From: JAEUHQ01 sp964538915
Lineage (GTDB): Bacteria > Planctomycetota > UBA1135 > UBA2386
Direction: 5' to 3'
NCBI GenBank assembly: GCA_964538915.1
Contig: CAZIFB010000017.1
Span: 20,567-84,566 of the forward strand
DNA: 64,000 bases
This document shows positions 9,126-17,515 of this stretch, piece by piece. A program made the translations under genes and the position numbers. A model generated the notes under the pieces. It was not told the origin of the DNA. It made no database searches and saw only the letters and a list, made by a program, of their open reading frames with translations. The stretch's first letter is position 1. The number at the start of each line of letters is the position of its first letter.

Positions 9126-11755
9126 CGCGGACCTCCGTGCTCCGGTCCGGCGCCGCCGCGCACGAGCGCCGCGAACTGACGCGCCATGAGCCGCACCGCT
9201 TCGACCGCGCCGCCGTCGAGAGTCGCCACCGCTTCCTGGCAGGCGCTCACGACCTCGGCGATCGCGTCTTCACGGGAAGCGGCGTCCTGCACGGCGACCA
9301 TCGCATCGTCGCGAGCGTCCTCGACTGCGCCCGCCCGGAGACGGCAGCGCATGCGCATCATCGTCGCGGCGGGATCGCCTTCGGCGTCGAGGAACCAGAC
9401 CTGCGCGAGCGCCGCTGCCTCGGCGGAACCGGCGGCGAAGTGCATCATCGCGGCCGCGCGCTGCATGCCGGGCAGATTGGGCTGGTTGCGTCGCAGCTCC
9501 TCGAAGCGCGGCAACCACGAGATCACCGTCTCGCGGCGGGGCGACAGACGCAGCAGGTCTTCCCACGCCGCGAGCTGAAGGAACGGCGCCAGCGGTCGCC
9601 CCTCGCGATCGAGCAACGGCCCGCGCTGCGTCGGCTGTTCGAGCAACTGCAACACGGACCGCCATCCCTGCATCGGCGACTCGGGGTGGACGGAACGATC
9701 GATCGTCTGCCGCGCGCTCTCGGCGATCGTCCGCAGCGCGGCCGGCTCACCGAGGCGGGAGAGCGCCTCCCGAACGGGCTCGGCCAGCGCTGCGTGGTAG
9801 CCGGTGAGCTGACCGCTCGGTTCGAGCTGGTTCGGTTCGACGCCGAGGAGCCGCAGCGCGAGTTCGTGCAGGACGCGGCGCTTCTGGTGGCCGAGCGGGA
9901 AGTCCATCACGTTGGCGTCGCGGCACGGCCGGAGACCGGCCACCGACCAGAAGAGCCGCCCGGCCGTGCGCACGCGTTCGGCCGACGCATTCGCGTAGTC
10001 GCGCTCGAGCCGCGCGACCGCGGATGCGATGTCGGCGCTCTGCACGACGTCGAGCACGTCGAGCAGCGTGCGCGGGAAGACGGCGCCGAGGCGGAGGTAC
10101 GACGCGAGGGCGAGGTCCGTACGCGCTTCGTTCGAGCGCGCAACGGTCGCGGTGAGATTCGCGACGGCCCGCGCGAGGTACAGCCGGTACAGCCTGATCT
10201 CGACCGCCAGGTCGCCGCCCGCGCGCCCCGCGATCGCGGCGGCGATCGACTGGTCGTAGATGCGCAGCGCTTCGTAGCCGCGGCCCTGCCGCAGGAGATC
10301 ACTGGCCTGCGGCTCGGGATCGCTTACGTACGCGGTGCGCATCAGCTCGACCCCGGGGTCGTCCGGCAGCTCGCGATGCGCGCGGTCGAGCGCGGCGAGG
10401 ATCGACGAAGTCGGCGGCACGTCCGACGTGGCGGCACCGCACAGGGCGAACAGGAGAGGTGCTGGCCCCCACGGCGCCCCGGCTTCGCTGCCGATGTCGT
10501 TGGCGATCGCGACCAGGTTGTTCTGGTGACGCGACATCAGGCTCCGGCCCGTCTCGCGTCGCAGCACCGTGAACAGCGTGACGGTGACCAGCAGCAGCAA
10601 CCCCGCGGCCGCGATCGCGCCGGCGAGCACCGGGTTCTTGCGCGCGCGCCGCCAAACGCGCACGTGCAGCGGCAGGCGACGGACGTGCACGGGCTCGCCG
10701 TCCGCGATGCGCTGCAGGTCGCGCGCGAGCCCTTCACCGTCCTGGTACCGATCCCCTGGCTCGCGGCTCAGCAGCTTCTCCAGCACGACCTCGAGGTCGC
10801 GCGGCGGCTTGGGCAGGAAGTCGCGCAGGCGCCGCGGCGTGCCGTGCAGGATCGACTGCAGCATCGCTTCGGTGGTCTTGCCGGACAGCGGGAGCTCGCC
10901 GGTCACGGCTTCGAAGATCGTGACTCCCAGCGAGTAGAGATCGCTCGCGGGAGTGAGTTCGCGGCCGAGTGCCTGTTCGGGCGATGCGTAGTGCAGCGTG
11001 CCGAGGAAGCCGCCGCCCTTGCTCGTGAGCCGCGCGGAGGCCTGGTCCAGCGCCTTCGCGAGACCGAAGTCGGTGAGCGCCATCGTGCCGTCGCCCGCGA
11101 CCAGGATGTTGCCCGGCTTCACGTCGCGGTGAAGCAGACGACGCCGGTGCGCGAGACCGAGCGCGTCGGCGACACCGGCGAAGCGGGCGCACGCGAGCAG
11201 CGGATCGACCGGCGACTTCTGTGCGCGCCGCGCGGCGGCGATGTGCTTGTCGAGGCTCATGCCTTCGACGCGCTCCATCGCGAAGAACAACATGCCCTGC
11301 GCCTCGCCGTAGTCGTAGATCGGCACGATGTGCCGATGGTGCAGCGCCGCCGTCGCGCGCGCCTCGGCGCGGAAGCGCTTGCGCATCGTCGGATCGGCCG
11401 AGTAGTTCGGCGACAGCACCTTCAAGGCGACCTCGCGTTCGAGTTCCTCCTGCCAGCCGAGGTAGACGGTGCCCATCCCGCCGCGGCCGAGCAGGCCGCG
11501 GATCTGGTAGTCGCCGAGGCGCGTCGGCACGTCGTTCGCGCTGCCGATGACGTCCTGAACGAACTCGAGCGCGTTGAGACGCGAGATCAGGTCCGACGCC
11601 TCGTCGGTGCCTTCGGCCTGCAGCTCGCGGCGCAGGTCCGGCCCGGGTGTGGTCGCGCGCAGCATGTCGGCCATGCGGAGATCGGCCGACGCCGGCCCCG
11701 CGTCCTGTTCGCGCTCCCGCTCCTCTCCCGGTGACGACGACTCGAGGTCCGTCAC
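9122..11755 (-). CDS. Membrane-bound Hanks-type serine/threonine protein kinase
   Basis: An 877-residue kinase. The kinase domain spans about residues 83-345: glycine loop GRGGMGTVYLG, the ATP-anchoring Lys in VALKVL, catalytic loop LHRDVKPGN, DFG in LTDFGLAK, and the activation segment ending GTLHYASPEQ. A transmembrane helix at about 375-397 (VLAGAIAAAGLLLLVTVTLF) separates it from an external domain of about 475 residues without obvious known motifs, rich in helical repeat-like segments. All catalytic residues are present, so it should be active. It overlaps the upstream sigma gene (ATGA) and the downstream Ig-like gene by 4 bp each. Planctomycetes commonly pair ECF factors with such kinases; phosphorylation control of the sigma factor is an inference. 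Confidence 0.92.
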   Translation of the reverse strand: MTDLESSSPGEEREREQDAGPASADLRMADMLRATTPGPDLRRELQAEGTDEASDLISRLNALEFVQDVIGSANDVPTRLGDYQIRGLLGRGGMGTVYLGWQEELEREVALKVLSPNYSADPTMRKRFRAEARATAALHHRHIVPIYDYGEAQGMLFFAMERVEGMSLDKHIAAARRAQKSPVDPLLACARFAGVADALGLAHRRRLLHRDVKPGNILVAGDGTMALTDFGLAKALDQASARLTSKGGGFLGTLHYASPEQALGRELTPASDLYSLGVTIFEAVTGELPLSGKTTEAMLQSILHGTPRRLRDFLPKPPRDLEVVLEKLLSREPGDRYQDGEGLARDLQRIADGEPVHVRRLPLHVRVWRRARKNPVLAGAIAAAGLLLLVTVTLFTVLRRETGRSLMSRHQNNLVAIANDIGSEAGAPWGPAPLLFALCGAATSDVPPTSSILAALDRAHRELPDDPGVELMRTAYVSDPEPQASDLLRQGRGYEALRIYDQSIAAAIAGRAGGDLAVEIRLYRLYLARAVANLTATVARSNEARTDLALASYLRLGAVFPRTLLDVLDVVQSADIASAVARLERDYANASAERVRTAGRLFWSVAGLRPCRDANVMDFPLGHQKRRVLHELALRLLGVEPNQLEPSGQLTGYHAALAEPVREALSRLGEPAALRTIAESARQTIDRSVHPESPMQGWRSVLQLLEQPTQRGPLLDREGRPLAPFLQLAAWEDLLRLSPRRETVISWLPRFEELRRNQPNLPGMQRAAAMMHFAAGSAEAAALAQVWFLDAEGDPAATMMRMRCRLRAGAVEDARDDAMVAVQDAASREDAIAEVVSACQEAVATLDGGAVEAVRLMARQFAALVRGGAGPEHGGPR

Positions 11756-12273
11756 AGCTTCAGCTCTTCGGCGAGACGCTTCAGCGCGCGACTCAGCAGC
11801 AGATGGATCGCGTTCTCGCTGCGCTCCATCCGTTCGGCGGTCTCCTTCGCCGAGAGCCCCTCGATCTTCATCGAGAGGATCACCTCGCGGTGGTCGTCGG
11901 ACAGCCGCTCGAGCGCCTGTCCGAGCAGTTCGAGGCGGTCCTTGCGGTCGGCGTGCGTGACCGGTCCGGAGCGGCGATCCGCCATCGGCAGATCGGTCTT
12001 GATCGCGTGCTCACGCCGCGGATCGCGGGCCGCGACGCCGAGCTGGTCGCGCAGGATGCGCGCCACCTTGCGACGCGCGAGCGTCACGAGCCAGGCACCG
12101 GCGTTCTGCTCGTCGGACAGTGTCTTCCACGAGTTGACCGCCTCGATCGCGACTTCCTGCAGCACGTCCTCGGGATCCATGCGAACGCGCAGGTTCGGCC
12201 CCATCCGCAGGTAGATCACGGACAAGAGGCGCTCGCGATGCTGTTCGAACGCGACTTCCGGGGAGAGGGTCAT
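11752..12273 (-). CDS. ECF-type RNA polymerase sigma factor
   Basis: A 173-residue sigma-70 family protein with regions 2 and 4 only. Region 2 includes RMDPEDVLQEVAIEAVNSW, and region 4 includes LSDDHREVILSMKIEGLSAKE followed by the recognition helix ERSENAIHLLLSRALKRL. No anti-sigma gene is adjacent. Instead the next gene, overlapping by 4 bp, is a transmembrane serine/threonine kinase. It resembles planctomycete ECF groups linked to Hanks kinases, where the kinase may replace the anti-sigma factor. The first gene of a three-gene minus-strand operon; the start is the ATG at 12273. Confidence 0.9.
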   Translation of the reverse strand: MTLSPEVAFEQHRERLLSVIYLRMGPNLRVRMDPEDVLQEVAIEAVNSWKTLSDEQNAGAWLVTLARRKVARILRDQLGVAARDPRREHAIKTDLPMADRRSGPVTHADRKDRLELLGQALERLSDDHREVILSMKIEGLSAKETAERMERSENAIHLLLSRALKRLAEELKL

Positions 12274-12386
12274 GGAGGCGGGCGGCTACGGGACGAGGAA
12301 TCCAGGATTCCCACGCCAGGGTGCAGACCTTACGCGGCGGCGCACCATCCCGCGAGTGCGGCACCCCCGCCGTTGCCACTGCGAGT

Positions 12387-12794
12387 TCACGCGCCGCCAA
12401 GTTCGGAAGGCAGCCGCCGCAGCTTGCCGTCGCGGCCCACACAGGCGAGCTTCGTGCTCCCGGTGGCACAAACCGCCCCGTCCTTCTCGCGCCGTGCCTC
12501 GTACTCCAGCACGACCGCGACCCGGCCGGCCTCGGCGACACGCAGCCGGATCGCCACGACCTCGTCGTAGTCGACCGGCTTGTGGTAGCGACAGACGAAC
12601 TCGACCACCTGGAGCAGGTTGCCCTCGTCCTCCATCTGCCGGTAGGTCTTGCCGCGGGCCCGCATCCACTCCGTCCGCGCCTCCTCGAACCAGGCGACGT
12701 AGCTGCCGTGGTGCGCGACCGCCATGCGATCCGTCTCGCAGTAGCGCACACGAACTCGATGCGGCGGGTCCGGGAAGTCCGTCATCCGCGCCAT
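12387..12794 (-). CDS. Acyl-CoA thioesterase, 4HBT (hotdog) family
   Basis: A protein of about 135 residues with the 4-hydroxybenzoyl-CoA thioesterase signature: VRYCETDRMAVAHHGSYVAWFEEAR carries the catalytic Asp and ends in the long hotdog helix. The expected later strands follow (VEFVCRYHKPVDYDEVV, and a C-terminal ATGSTKLACVG). It would hydrolyse short or aromatic acyl-CoA thioesters in the cytosol. YbgC-like members associate with Tol-Pal, but no tol genes are nearby. Two in-frame ATGs lie at 12794 and 12785; the upstream extension has no family similarity. It is divergent from the lipoprotein gene at 12899. Confidence 0.85.
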   Translation of the reverse strand: MARMTDFPDPPHRVRVRYCETDRMAVAHHGSYVAWFEEARTEWMRARGKTYRQMEDEGNLLQVVEFVCRYHKPVDYDEVVAIRLRVAEAGRVAVVLEYEARREKDGAVCATGSTKLACVGRDGKLRRLPSELGGA

Positions 12795-12898
12795 GGTCAC
12801 CCGGCCCGCGAGGCCCGGCAAGCGCGCTCTGCACGCCACGCTGGCGCCGGCCCGGACTCGCGGGAAGGATACGCCGCGATTCCCTTCCAAGGCCGCCC

Positions 12899-13870
12899 AT
12901 GGTCCGCCCCGAGCTCGCCGTCCTGTTCCTGTTCACCGCCTGCGCCGCCGCCCCGGAAGGCGTGAAGCGCGAAGCGGTCCCGGAAGAAGAGAAGCACGAA
13001 CAGGAGATGCGCGACGGCGAAGCGCGGCGGCGCGACTTCCAGGCCGTTCTCGTGCGGCTCGACCAGGCGATGGACAGCTACGTCCAGGCCCTCGCGAACC
13101 GCGGTCAGGTGCGCGCCGACCAGCAGGCGGAGCGCCTCGAACGCACGCTCCGCGAGACGGTCCTCGACATCGGCGCGGTGTCGAACCGTCGCGCGGGGCC
13201 AGCGCCCGGCGAGAACTTCGCGCGGCTGCAGGCGGCCGCCGCGAACGGCAAGGAGAAGTACCAGCAGGCGATCGCCGTCGCCGCGCTCGGCTTCTCCGGG
13301 CAGGCGAGCATGCTCGACCTGATCGTCCAGGGCGCTCTGTCGGACGATCCGCTGCTGATCGACCGCGCCGTGCTGGGCCTCGCCGTGCTGAAGGCGCCCG
13401 ACACGCCGCCCGGCGTGCTCGCCGCGATCGTCGAGCGCCCGACGCATCCCGAGGACGGGCGTGTGCAAGCCGCCTGGGCGCTCTACGAGATCCAGTCGCG
13501 CAGCAACCGCGTACCCGAGATCGTCGAGATCTGGCGCCGCTTCCTGATCGCCGGTCGCGACACGATGCCCGCCGGAGTGATCGTCAGCGCCGTGCGCGGC
13601 CTCGGTCTCGCGCGCGACGCCGCGAACGCGGAGCTCGTCGTGTCGTTCTTGAAGCACACGACGCCGCGGGTGCGCATGGCCGCCGCCGTGGCGCTGGCGC
13701 GGATGAACGCGCAGTCGCACGCCGACGACCTGATCGAACTGCTCGGGCCGCAGGAAACGGTGCAGAACGTGCGGTTGCACGCGCGCAAGGCGCTGGCCGA
13801 CCTTGCCGGTGGCCGGGATGTCGGCTACGACGTCGCGGCGTGGCGCAAGGTCTTCGACCGCGGTCAATAG
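12899..13870 (+). CDS. Lipoprotein with HEAT-like repeats
   Basis: A 323-residue protein with a short hydrophobic N-terminus and lipobox (LFLFTAC, Cys near 14), predicted to be lipid-anchored. A charged coiled-coil-like segment (about 25-60, PEEEKHEQEMRDGEARRRDF) is followed by alpha-helical HEAT/armadillo-like repeats such as RVQAAWALYEIQ, TPRVRMAAAVALARMNAQSH and NVRLHARKALADLAGG. HEAT repeats mediate protein-protein contacts; no catalytic motif is present. The downstream lipoprotein gene overlaps its 3' end, so the two are probably translated together. Confidence 0.72.
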   Translation: MVRPELAVLFLFTACAAAPEGVKREAVPEEEKHEQEMRDGEARRRDFQAVLVRLDQAMDSYVQALANRGQVRADQQAERLERTLRETVLDIGAVSNRRAGPAPGENFARLQAAAANGKEKYQQAIAVAALGFSGQASMLDLIVQGALSDDPLLIDRAVLGLAVLKAPDTPPGVLAAIVERPTHPEDGRVQAAWALYEIQSRSNRVPEIVEIWRRFLIAGRDTMPAGVIVSAVRGLGLARDAANAELVVSFLKHTTPRVRMAAAVALARMNAQSHADDLIELLGPQETVQNVRLHARKALADLAGGRDVGYDVAAWRKVFDRGQ

Positions 13871-15057
13871 CCGGCCCGCGCGCGGCGGCGTTCCTCCTGC
13901 TCGCAGCGTGCGGCGGCGAACAGGAACCGCGACCGCCCGTTCCCCGCGCGGTCGACACCGCCGCACTGTCCGACACGAAGGTGGTCGACGCGGTCCTCGA
14001 CGAATGCCACCGCCCGTTGCGCGGCGGCCTCGACCGCATCGCCGCGACGGTCCGTCTGCCCGACGGCACGGACGTGCGCCTCTTCGCGCAGCTCCCGGAC
14101 AAGCTCCGCGCGATCGTCGGCCGCGAGCCGTTCCTCGCGATCGGCAGCCGCGTCGTGCGCCTCGCGGAGAGCGGGACCGGCGACGCGAACGCCGACGAAA
14201 CGGCCCGGGTACTCCGCATCCGCTCACTGCTCGATGCCGCGACGCTCGGACCACTGCACCGCGCGACGGGTTGTCGGCGTGTCGGCCCCGCGACGTTCGA
14301 CCTCACCCAGCCGGGCGGCTCCACGACGCGACTCGAACTGCGCGCCGGCACACTGCTGCCGCAGTCGTTCGCGAACGCGGGCGGCGTCGTGCACCTGCGC
14401 GAGCACTTCCGGACGCCGGCGGACACGTGGATCGTGACGCGCGCCGAAATCGACGGCCTCGGTTCGTGCACCGTGCAGTTCGAGTTCGCGGACCTGGCCT
14501 GGGACGCGGACTTCTTCTCGCTGCCCGGCGAGCGCGCGACGAAACCCGATCGGGCCCGCATGCAGCTGCCGATGGGCGCGGGCGAGCCCCGCTCGACGGT
14601 GCCGGTGCTCGTCGACTTCAAGGCCGCGCTGCGCGTCGTCGTCGACGATCCTGGCGCGTGGGCAGAGCGCGCCGCGACCTATGCGCCGCTGCACACCGAG
14701 GTCGAACGCCAGCGCCAGCAGATCGCGGGCTTCCCGCAGCTGTGGACGGAGAACGGCCGGCGCCGGCTCGGACTCTGCTTTCGCCGCCGCGCGGATGGCC
14801 CCGAGTTCGCGCAGCCGGACGGCTGGAACGTCACGGCAGTGCCCGAGGGCAAATGGCTCGTCGTGTATCCGGCGAACGGCGACGTGGACGCCAAGGTCGC
14901 GGCGGGCACCGCCGCTCTCGAAGCGGCGCTCACGGAACGCGGCCTGCGCGCGGCGGGTCCGATCACGGCGCAGCCGTTCCTGCACCTCCAGGAAGGTGCG
15001 CCCGACGCGGCGAAACTGGCGGCGCCCGTCGTCCGAGTCGCGGTTCCGGTGCGCTGA
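13840..15057 (+). CDS. Hypothetical lipoprotein
   Basis: About 405 residues if the GTG at 13840 is the start. This gives a basic N-terminus, a hydrophobic stretch and a lipobox (AAFLLLAACGG). No ATG is available before the lipobox, and starting there overlaps the previous gene by 31 bp. The mature part holds TWIVTRAEIDGLGSCTVQFEFADLAW-like beta strands in its middle and a C-terminal domain (from about residue 280: FPQLWTENGRRRLG, then GKWLVVYPANGDVDAKV). The family was not recognised. The start codon is the main uncertainty. Confidence 0.62.
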   Translation: MAQGLRPRSIAGPRAAAFLLLAACGGEQEPRPPVPRAVDTAALSDTKVVDAVLDECHRPLRGGLDRIAATVRLPDGTDVRLFAQLPDKLRAIVGREPFLAIGSRVVRLAESGTGDANADETARVLRIRSLLDAATLGPLHRATGCRRVGPATFDLTQPGGSTTRLELRAGTLLPQSFANAGGVVHLREHFRTPADTWIVTRAEIDGLGSCTVQFEFADLAWDADFFSLPGERATKPDRARMQLPMGAGEPRSTVPVLVDFKAALRVVVDDPGAWAERAATYAPLHTEVERQRQQIAGFPQLWTENGRRRLGLCFRRRADGPEFAQPDGWNVTAVPEGKWLVVYPANGDVDAKVAAGTAALEAALTERGLRAAGPITAQPFLHLQEGAPDAAKLAAPVVRVAVPVR

Positions 15058-15068
15058 CGCCGTCGGCT

Positions 15069-15584
15069 ATGTTCGCCGCGATGTTCGGACACGCGCACAC
15101 GTTCGCGTCGCCGCTCGGCGAACTGCGCATCGTCGTCGACGACGGCGGGCGTCTCCTGCGCATCGACCTGCCCGGCACGACACCGTCGATCGATGCCGTC
15201 GAGCCCGACGACGCAGGTCTTCGCTGCGCCCGGGTCGTGAACCAGTTGCGCGAGTACTTCGCGGGTCGGCGCCGCGCGTTCGATCTCCCGCTCGCGCCGC
15301 GCGGCACGCCGTTCCAGCTGCGCGCCTGGCAGGCGCTGCAGGACATCCCGTTCGGCGAGACGCGCAGCTACCAGCAGCAGGCCGCCGCGATCGGGCAGCC
15401 GAACGCCGTGCGCGCGATCGGCGGTGCGAACGGCAGGAACCCGCTGCCGATCGTCGTGCCGTGCCACCGCGTGATCGGCAAGGACGGTTCGCTGACGGGC
15501 TTCGGCGGCGGGCTCGACTGCAAGCGCCGGCTCCTCGACCACGAAGCCGCGGTGCTCGCCGGGGCCGCAGGGGTGCGTTCGTGA
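15069..15584 (+). CDS. ogt: Methylated-DNA--protein-cysteine methyltransferase (MGMT/Ogt)
   Basis: A 171-residue suicide DNA-repair enzyme that transfers O6-alkyl groups from guanine to its own cysteine. The active site IVVPCHRVIG is present, preceded by the helix-turn-helix region IPFGETRSYQQQAAAIGQPNAVRAIGGAN and followed by LTGFGGGLDCKRRLLDHE. The N-terminal domain (TFASPLGELRIVVDDGG) is of Ogt type. The ATG at 15069 gives an MFAAMF start; the ATG at 15081 is an alternative. The aminotransferase gene starts at a GTG overlapping the stop (GTGA), suggesting translational coupling. Confidence 0.92.
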   Translation: MFAAMFGHAHTFASPLGELRIVVDDGGRLLRIDLPGTTPSIDAVEPDDAGLRCARVVNQLREYFAGRRRAFDLPLAPRGTPFQLRAWQALQDIPFGETRSYQQQAAAIGQPNAVRAIGGANGRNPLPIVVPCHRVIGKDGSLTGFGGGLDCKRRLLDHEAAVLAGAAGVRS

Positions 15585-16741
15585 GCGCCGCCGCGCCCTC
15601 CGCGCACGCGGCCCACTGGGACCTCGACCCCGACGTCACCTTCCTCAACCACGGCAGCTTCGGCGCGTGTCCGCGGATCGTGCTGGCGCACCAGACCGAA
15701 CTGCGCGCGCGCCTCGAGCGCGAGCCGGTGTTGTTCCTGCACCGCCAGCTCGAGGGCCTGCTCGACGAGGCCCGCCACGAACTGGCTCGTCTCGTGCGCT
15801 GCGACGCCGACGACCTCGCGTTCGTGCCGAACGCCACGGCGGGCGTCAACACGGTGCTGCGTTCGCTCTCGTTCGCGCCGGGCGACGAACTGCTCGTCAC
15901 CGACCAGGAGTACAACGCGTGCCGCAACGCCCTGGACTTCGTCGCGGAACGCAGCGGGGCCCGTGTCGTCGTGGCGCCGATCGCGCTCCCGATCGTGTCG
16001 CCGCGCGACGTGGTCGACACCGTGATCGCGCACACGACGCCGCGGACGAGGCTGCTGCTCATCGACCACGTGACGAGCCAGAGCGGCGTCGTGCTGCCCG
16101 TCGAACCGATCGTGCACGCTCTCGTCGAACGCGGCATCGACACGCTCGTCGACGGCGCCCACGCACCCGGCATGCTGCCGCTCGACCTGCGGGCGCTCGG
16201 CGCGGCGTACTACACCGGGAACTGCCACAAGTGGCTCTGCTCGCCGAAGGGCGCGGCCCTGCTGCACGTGCGCGCCGACCGCCAGCGCACGATCCGCCCG
16301 CTGTCGATCAGCCACGGAGCCAACTCTGCACGCACCGACCGGACCCGCTTCCGCCTCGAGTTCGACTTCACCGGCACGGACGACCCGACTCCGTACCTCT
16401 GCGTCCCGGCGGCGCTGCGCTTCCTCGAGTCGCTGCTCCCGGGCGGGCTGCCCGCTCTGCAGGAGCACAACCGATCGCTCGCCCTGCGCGCCCGCGAACT
16501 CCTCGTGGCTGCGCTCCGCACCATCCCGCTGTGCCCCGACGAGATGATCGGCTCGCTGGCGGCCGTCGAGGTCCGCGGCGGCCCGGCGGACCTGCACTCC
16601 GTGCTCTGGGAACGCCATCGCATCGAGGCCCCGGTGATGCAGCTCGGCGCACGCCGGCTCCTGCGCGTGGCGCCGCAGGCCTACAACACGGCCGCGCAGT
16701 TCGAACACCTCGCCGCGGTGCTGACGACGCTCCTCCGCTGA
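15581..16741 (+). CDS. Class V PLP-dependent aminotransferase (isopenicillin-N-epimerase/cysteine desulfurase-like)
   Basis: A 386-residue fold-type I PLP enzyme with a GTG start overlapping the ogt stop. Family marks are FLNHGSFGACP near the N-terminus, DDLAFVPNATAGVNTVLRS, LLIDHVTSQSGVVLP, the cofactor Asp in TLVDGAHAPGML, and the Schiff-base Lys K217 in GNCHKWLCSPKG. FLNHGSFG and YTGNCHKW are typical of the CefD-like branch that includes isopenicillin-N epimerases and hercynylcysteine sulfoxide lyase (EgtE). The exact substrate is undetermined; no ergothioneine or beta-lactam genes are nearby. Confidence 0.85.
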   Translation: MSAAAPSAHAAHWDLDPDVTFLNHGSFGACPRIVLAHQTELRARLEREPVLFLHRQLEGLLDEARHELARLVRCDADDLAFVPNATAGVNTVLRSLSFAPGDELLVTDQEYNACRNALDFVAERSGARVVVAPIALPIVSPRDVVDTVIAHTTPRTRLLLIDHVTSQSGVVLPVEPIVHALVERGIDTLVDGAHAPGMLPLDLRALGAAYYTGNCHKWLCSPKGAALLHVRADRQRTIRPLSISHGANSARTDRTRFRLEFDFTGTDDPTPYLCVPAALRFLESLLPGGLPALQEHNRSLALRARELLVAALRTIPLCPDEMIGSLAAVEVRGGPADLHSVLWERHRIEAPVMQLGARRLLRVAPQAYNTAAQFEHLAAVLTTLLR

Positions 16742-16770
16742 TCCGCGTCTTCCAGCCGAGCGCCGCACCC

Positions 16771-16807
16771 CGATTCGAACGGCCGTTTGAATCACCCGTT
16801 CGAATCG
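16771..16807. promoter_or_regulatory. Probable TetR operator with three half-sites
   Basis: Just upstream of the tetR start. CGATTCGAACGG (16771-16782) and CCGTTCGAATCG (16796-16807) are perfect 12-bp inverted copies. A third copy, CCGTTTGAATCA (16783-16794), lies between them and makes a near-perfect 22-bp palindrome with the first (one mismatched pair). The segment ends 2 bases before a TACCGT -10-like element (16809-16814). Position and symmetry fit autoregulation of the tetR-efflux operon by the adjacent TetR protein. Confidence 0.7.
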
Positions 16808-16822
16808 CTACCGTGCCCGCCC

Positions 16823-17515
16823 GTGTCGAGCCCATCCACCCGCACCGCCATCCTCGACGCCGCGGAGAGCCTGTTCGGCGACGTCGGCTACGCCGCGACG
16901 TCGATGCGACAGCTGACGTCGCGCGCGAAGGTCAACCTCGCGGCGGTCAACTACCACTTCGGTTCGAAGGCGGCCCTTGCGAAGGCCGTGCTGGCCCGGG
17001 TCATCGCGCCGATCAACGAGGAACGCCTGCGCCGCCTCGCCGAGCTGCCGGCCCGCGCGGACGCGCAGTCCATCGTGCGGGCCTTCGTCGAACCTCCGCT
17101 GCGCGGCGTCGACCCTGCCGGGAACTGCTCGGCCGAGCGCGTCTGTCGCGTCTTCGGCCGCATCAGCGTCGAACAGCCGCCGTTCCTGGAAGCGTTCCTG
17201 CGACAGCAATTCCGCGAAGTCGGGGGGCGTTTCGAGGCCGCACTGACGGCGGCGCTGCCGCGCCTCTCCACCACCACCATCTGGTGGCGGCTCCACTTCC
17301 TGGTCGGCGCGATGGCACACACACTGCGCAACGGACGGACCCTCGCAGCCCTGACGGCGGGCCGCTGCGACCCCTCGGACAACGACGCGCTGCTCGAGCA
17401 CCTCGTCGCGTTCGCCGTCGGCGGTTTCGCGGCGCAGCCGCCGCTGCGAGCGAAGGTGCGCCGATCCGCCGCATCCCGCCGCGGCACCGCGCGCGCGAAG
17501 GAGATTCCCGCATGA
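16823..17515 (+). CDS. TetR/AcrR family transcriptional regulator of the efflux operon
   Basis: A 230-residue repressor. The N-terminal HTH spans about residues 8-55 (RTAILDAAESLFGDVGYAA, then TSMRQLTSRAKVNLAAVNYHFGSK). The C-terminal ligand domain contains PFLEAFLRQQFREVGGRF and resembles the TetR_C domain found with CecR-like regulators. The GTG at 16823 is preferred: it begins just before the HTH and 9 bases after a -10-like TACCGT, while an ATG at 16787 would lie inside the operator. The gene overlaps the outer membrane factor gene by 4 bp (ATGA). It likely represses the efflux operon and itself. Confidence 0.9.
   Translation: MSSPSTRTAILDAAESLFGDVGYAATSMRQLTSRAKVNLAAVNYHFGSKAALAKAVLARVIAPINEERLRRLAELPARADAQSIVRAFVEPPLRGVDPAGNCSAERVCRVFGRISVEQPPFLEAFLRQQFREVGGRFEAALTAALPRLSTTTIWWRLHFLVGAMAHTLRNGRTLAALTAGRCDPSDNDALLEHLVAFAVGGFAAQPPLRAKVRRSAASRRGTARAKEIPA

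Noticed and set aside
13862..13875. A rare ATA start for the second lipoprotein gene.
   Set aside because: The in-frame GTG at 13840 gives a complete basic signal peptide and is a more usual start.
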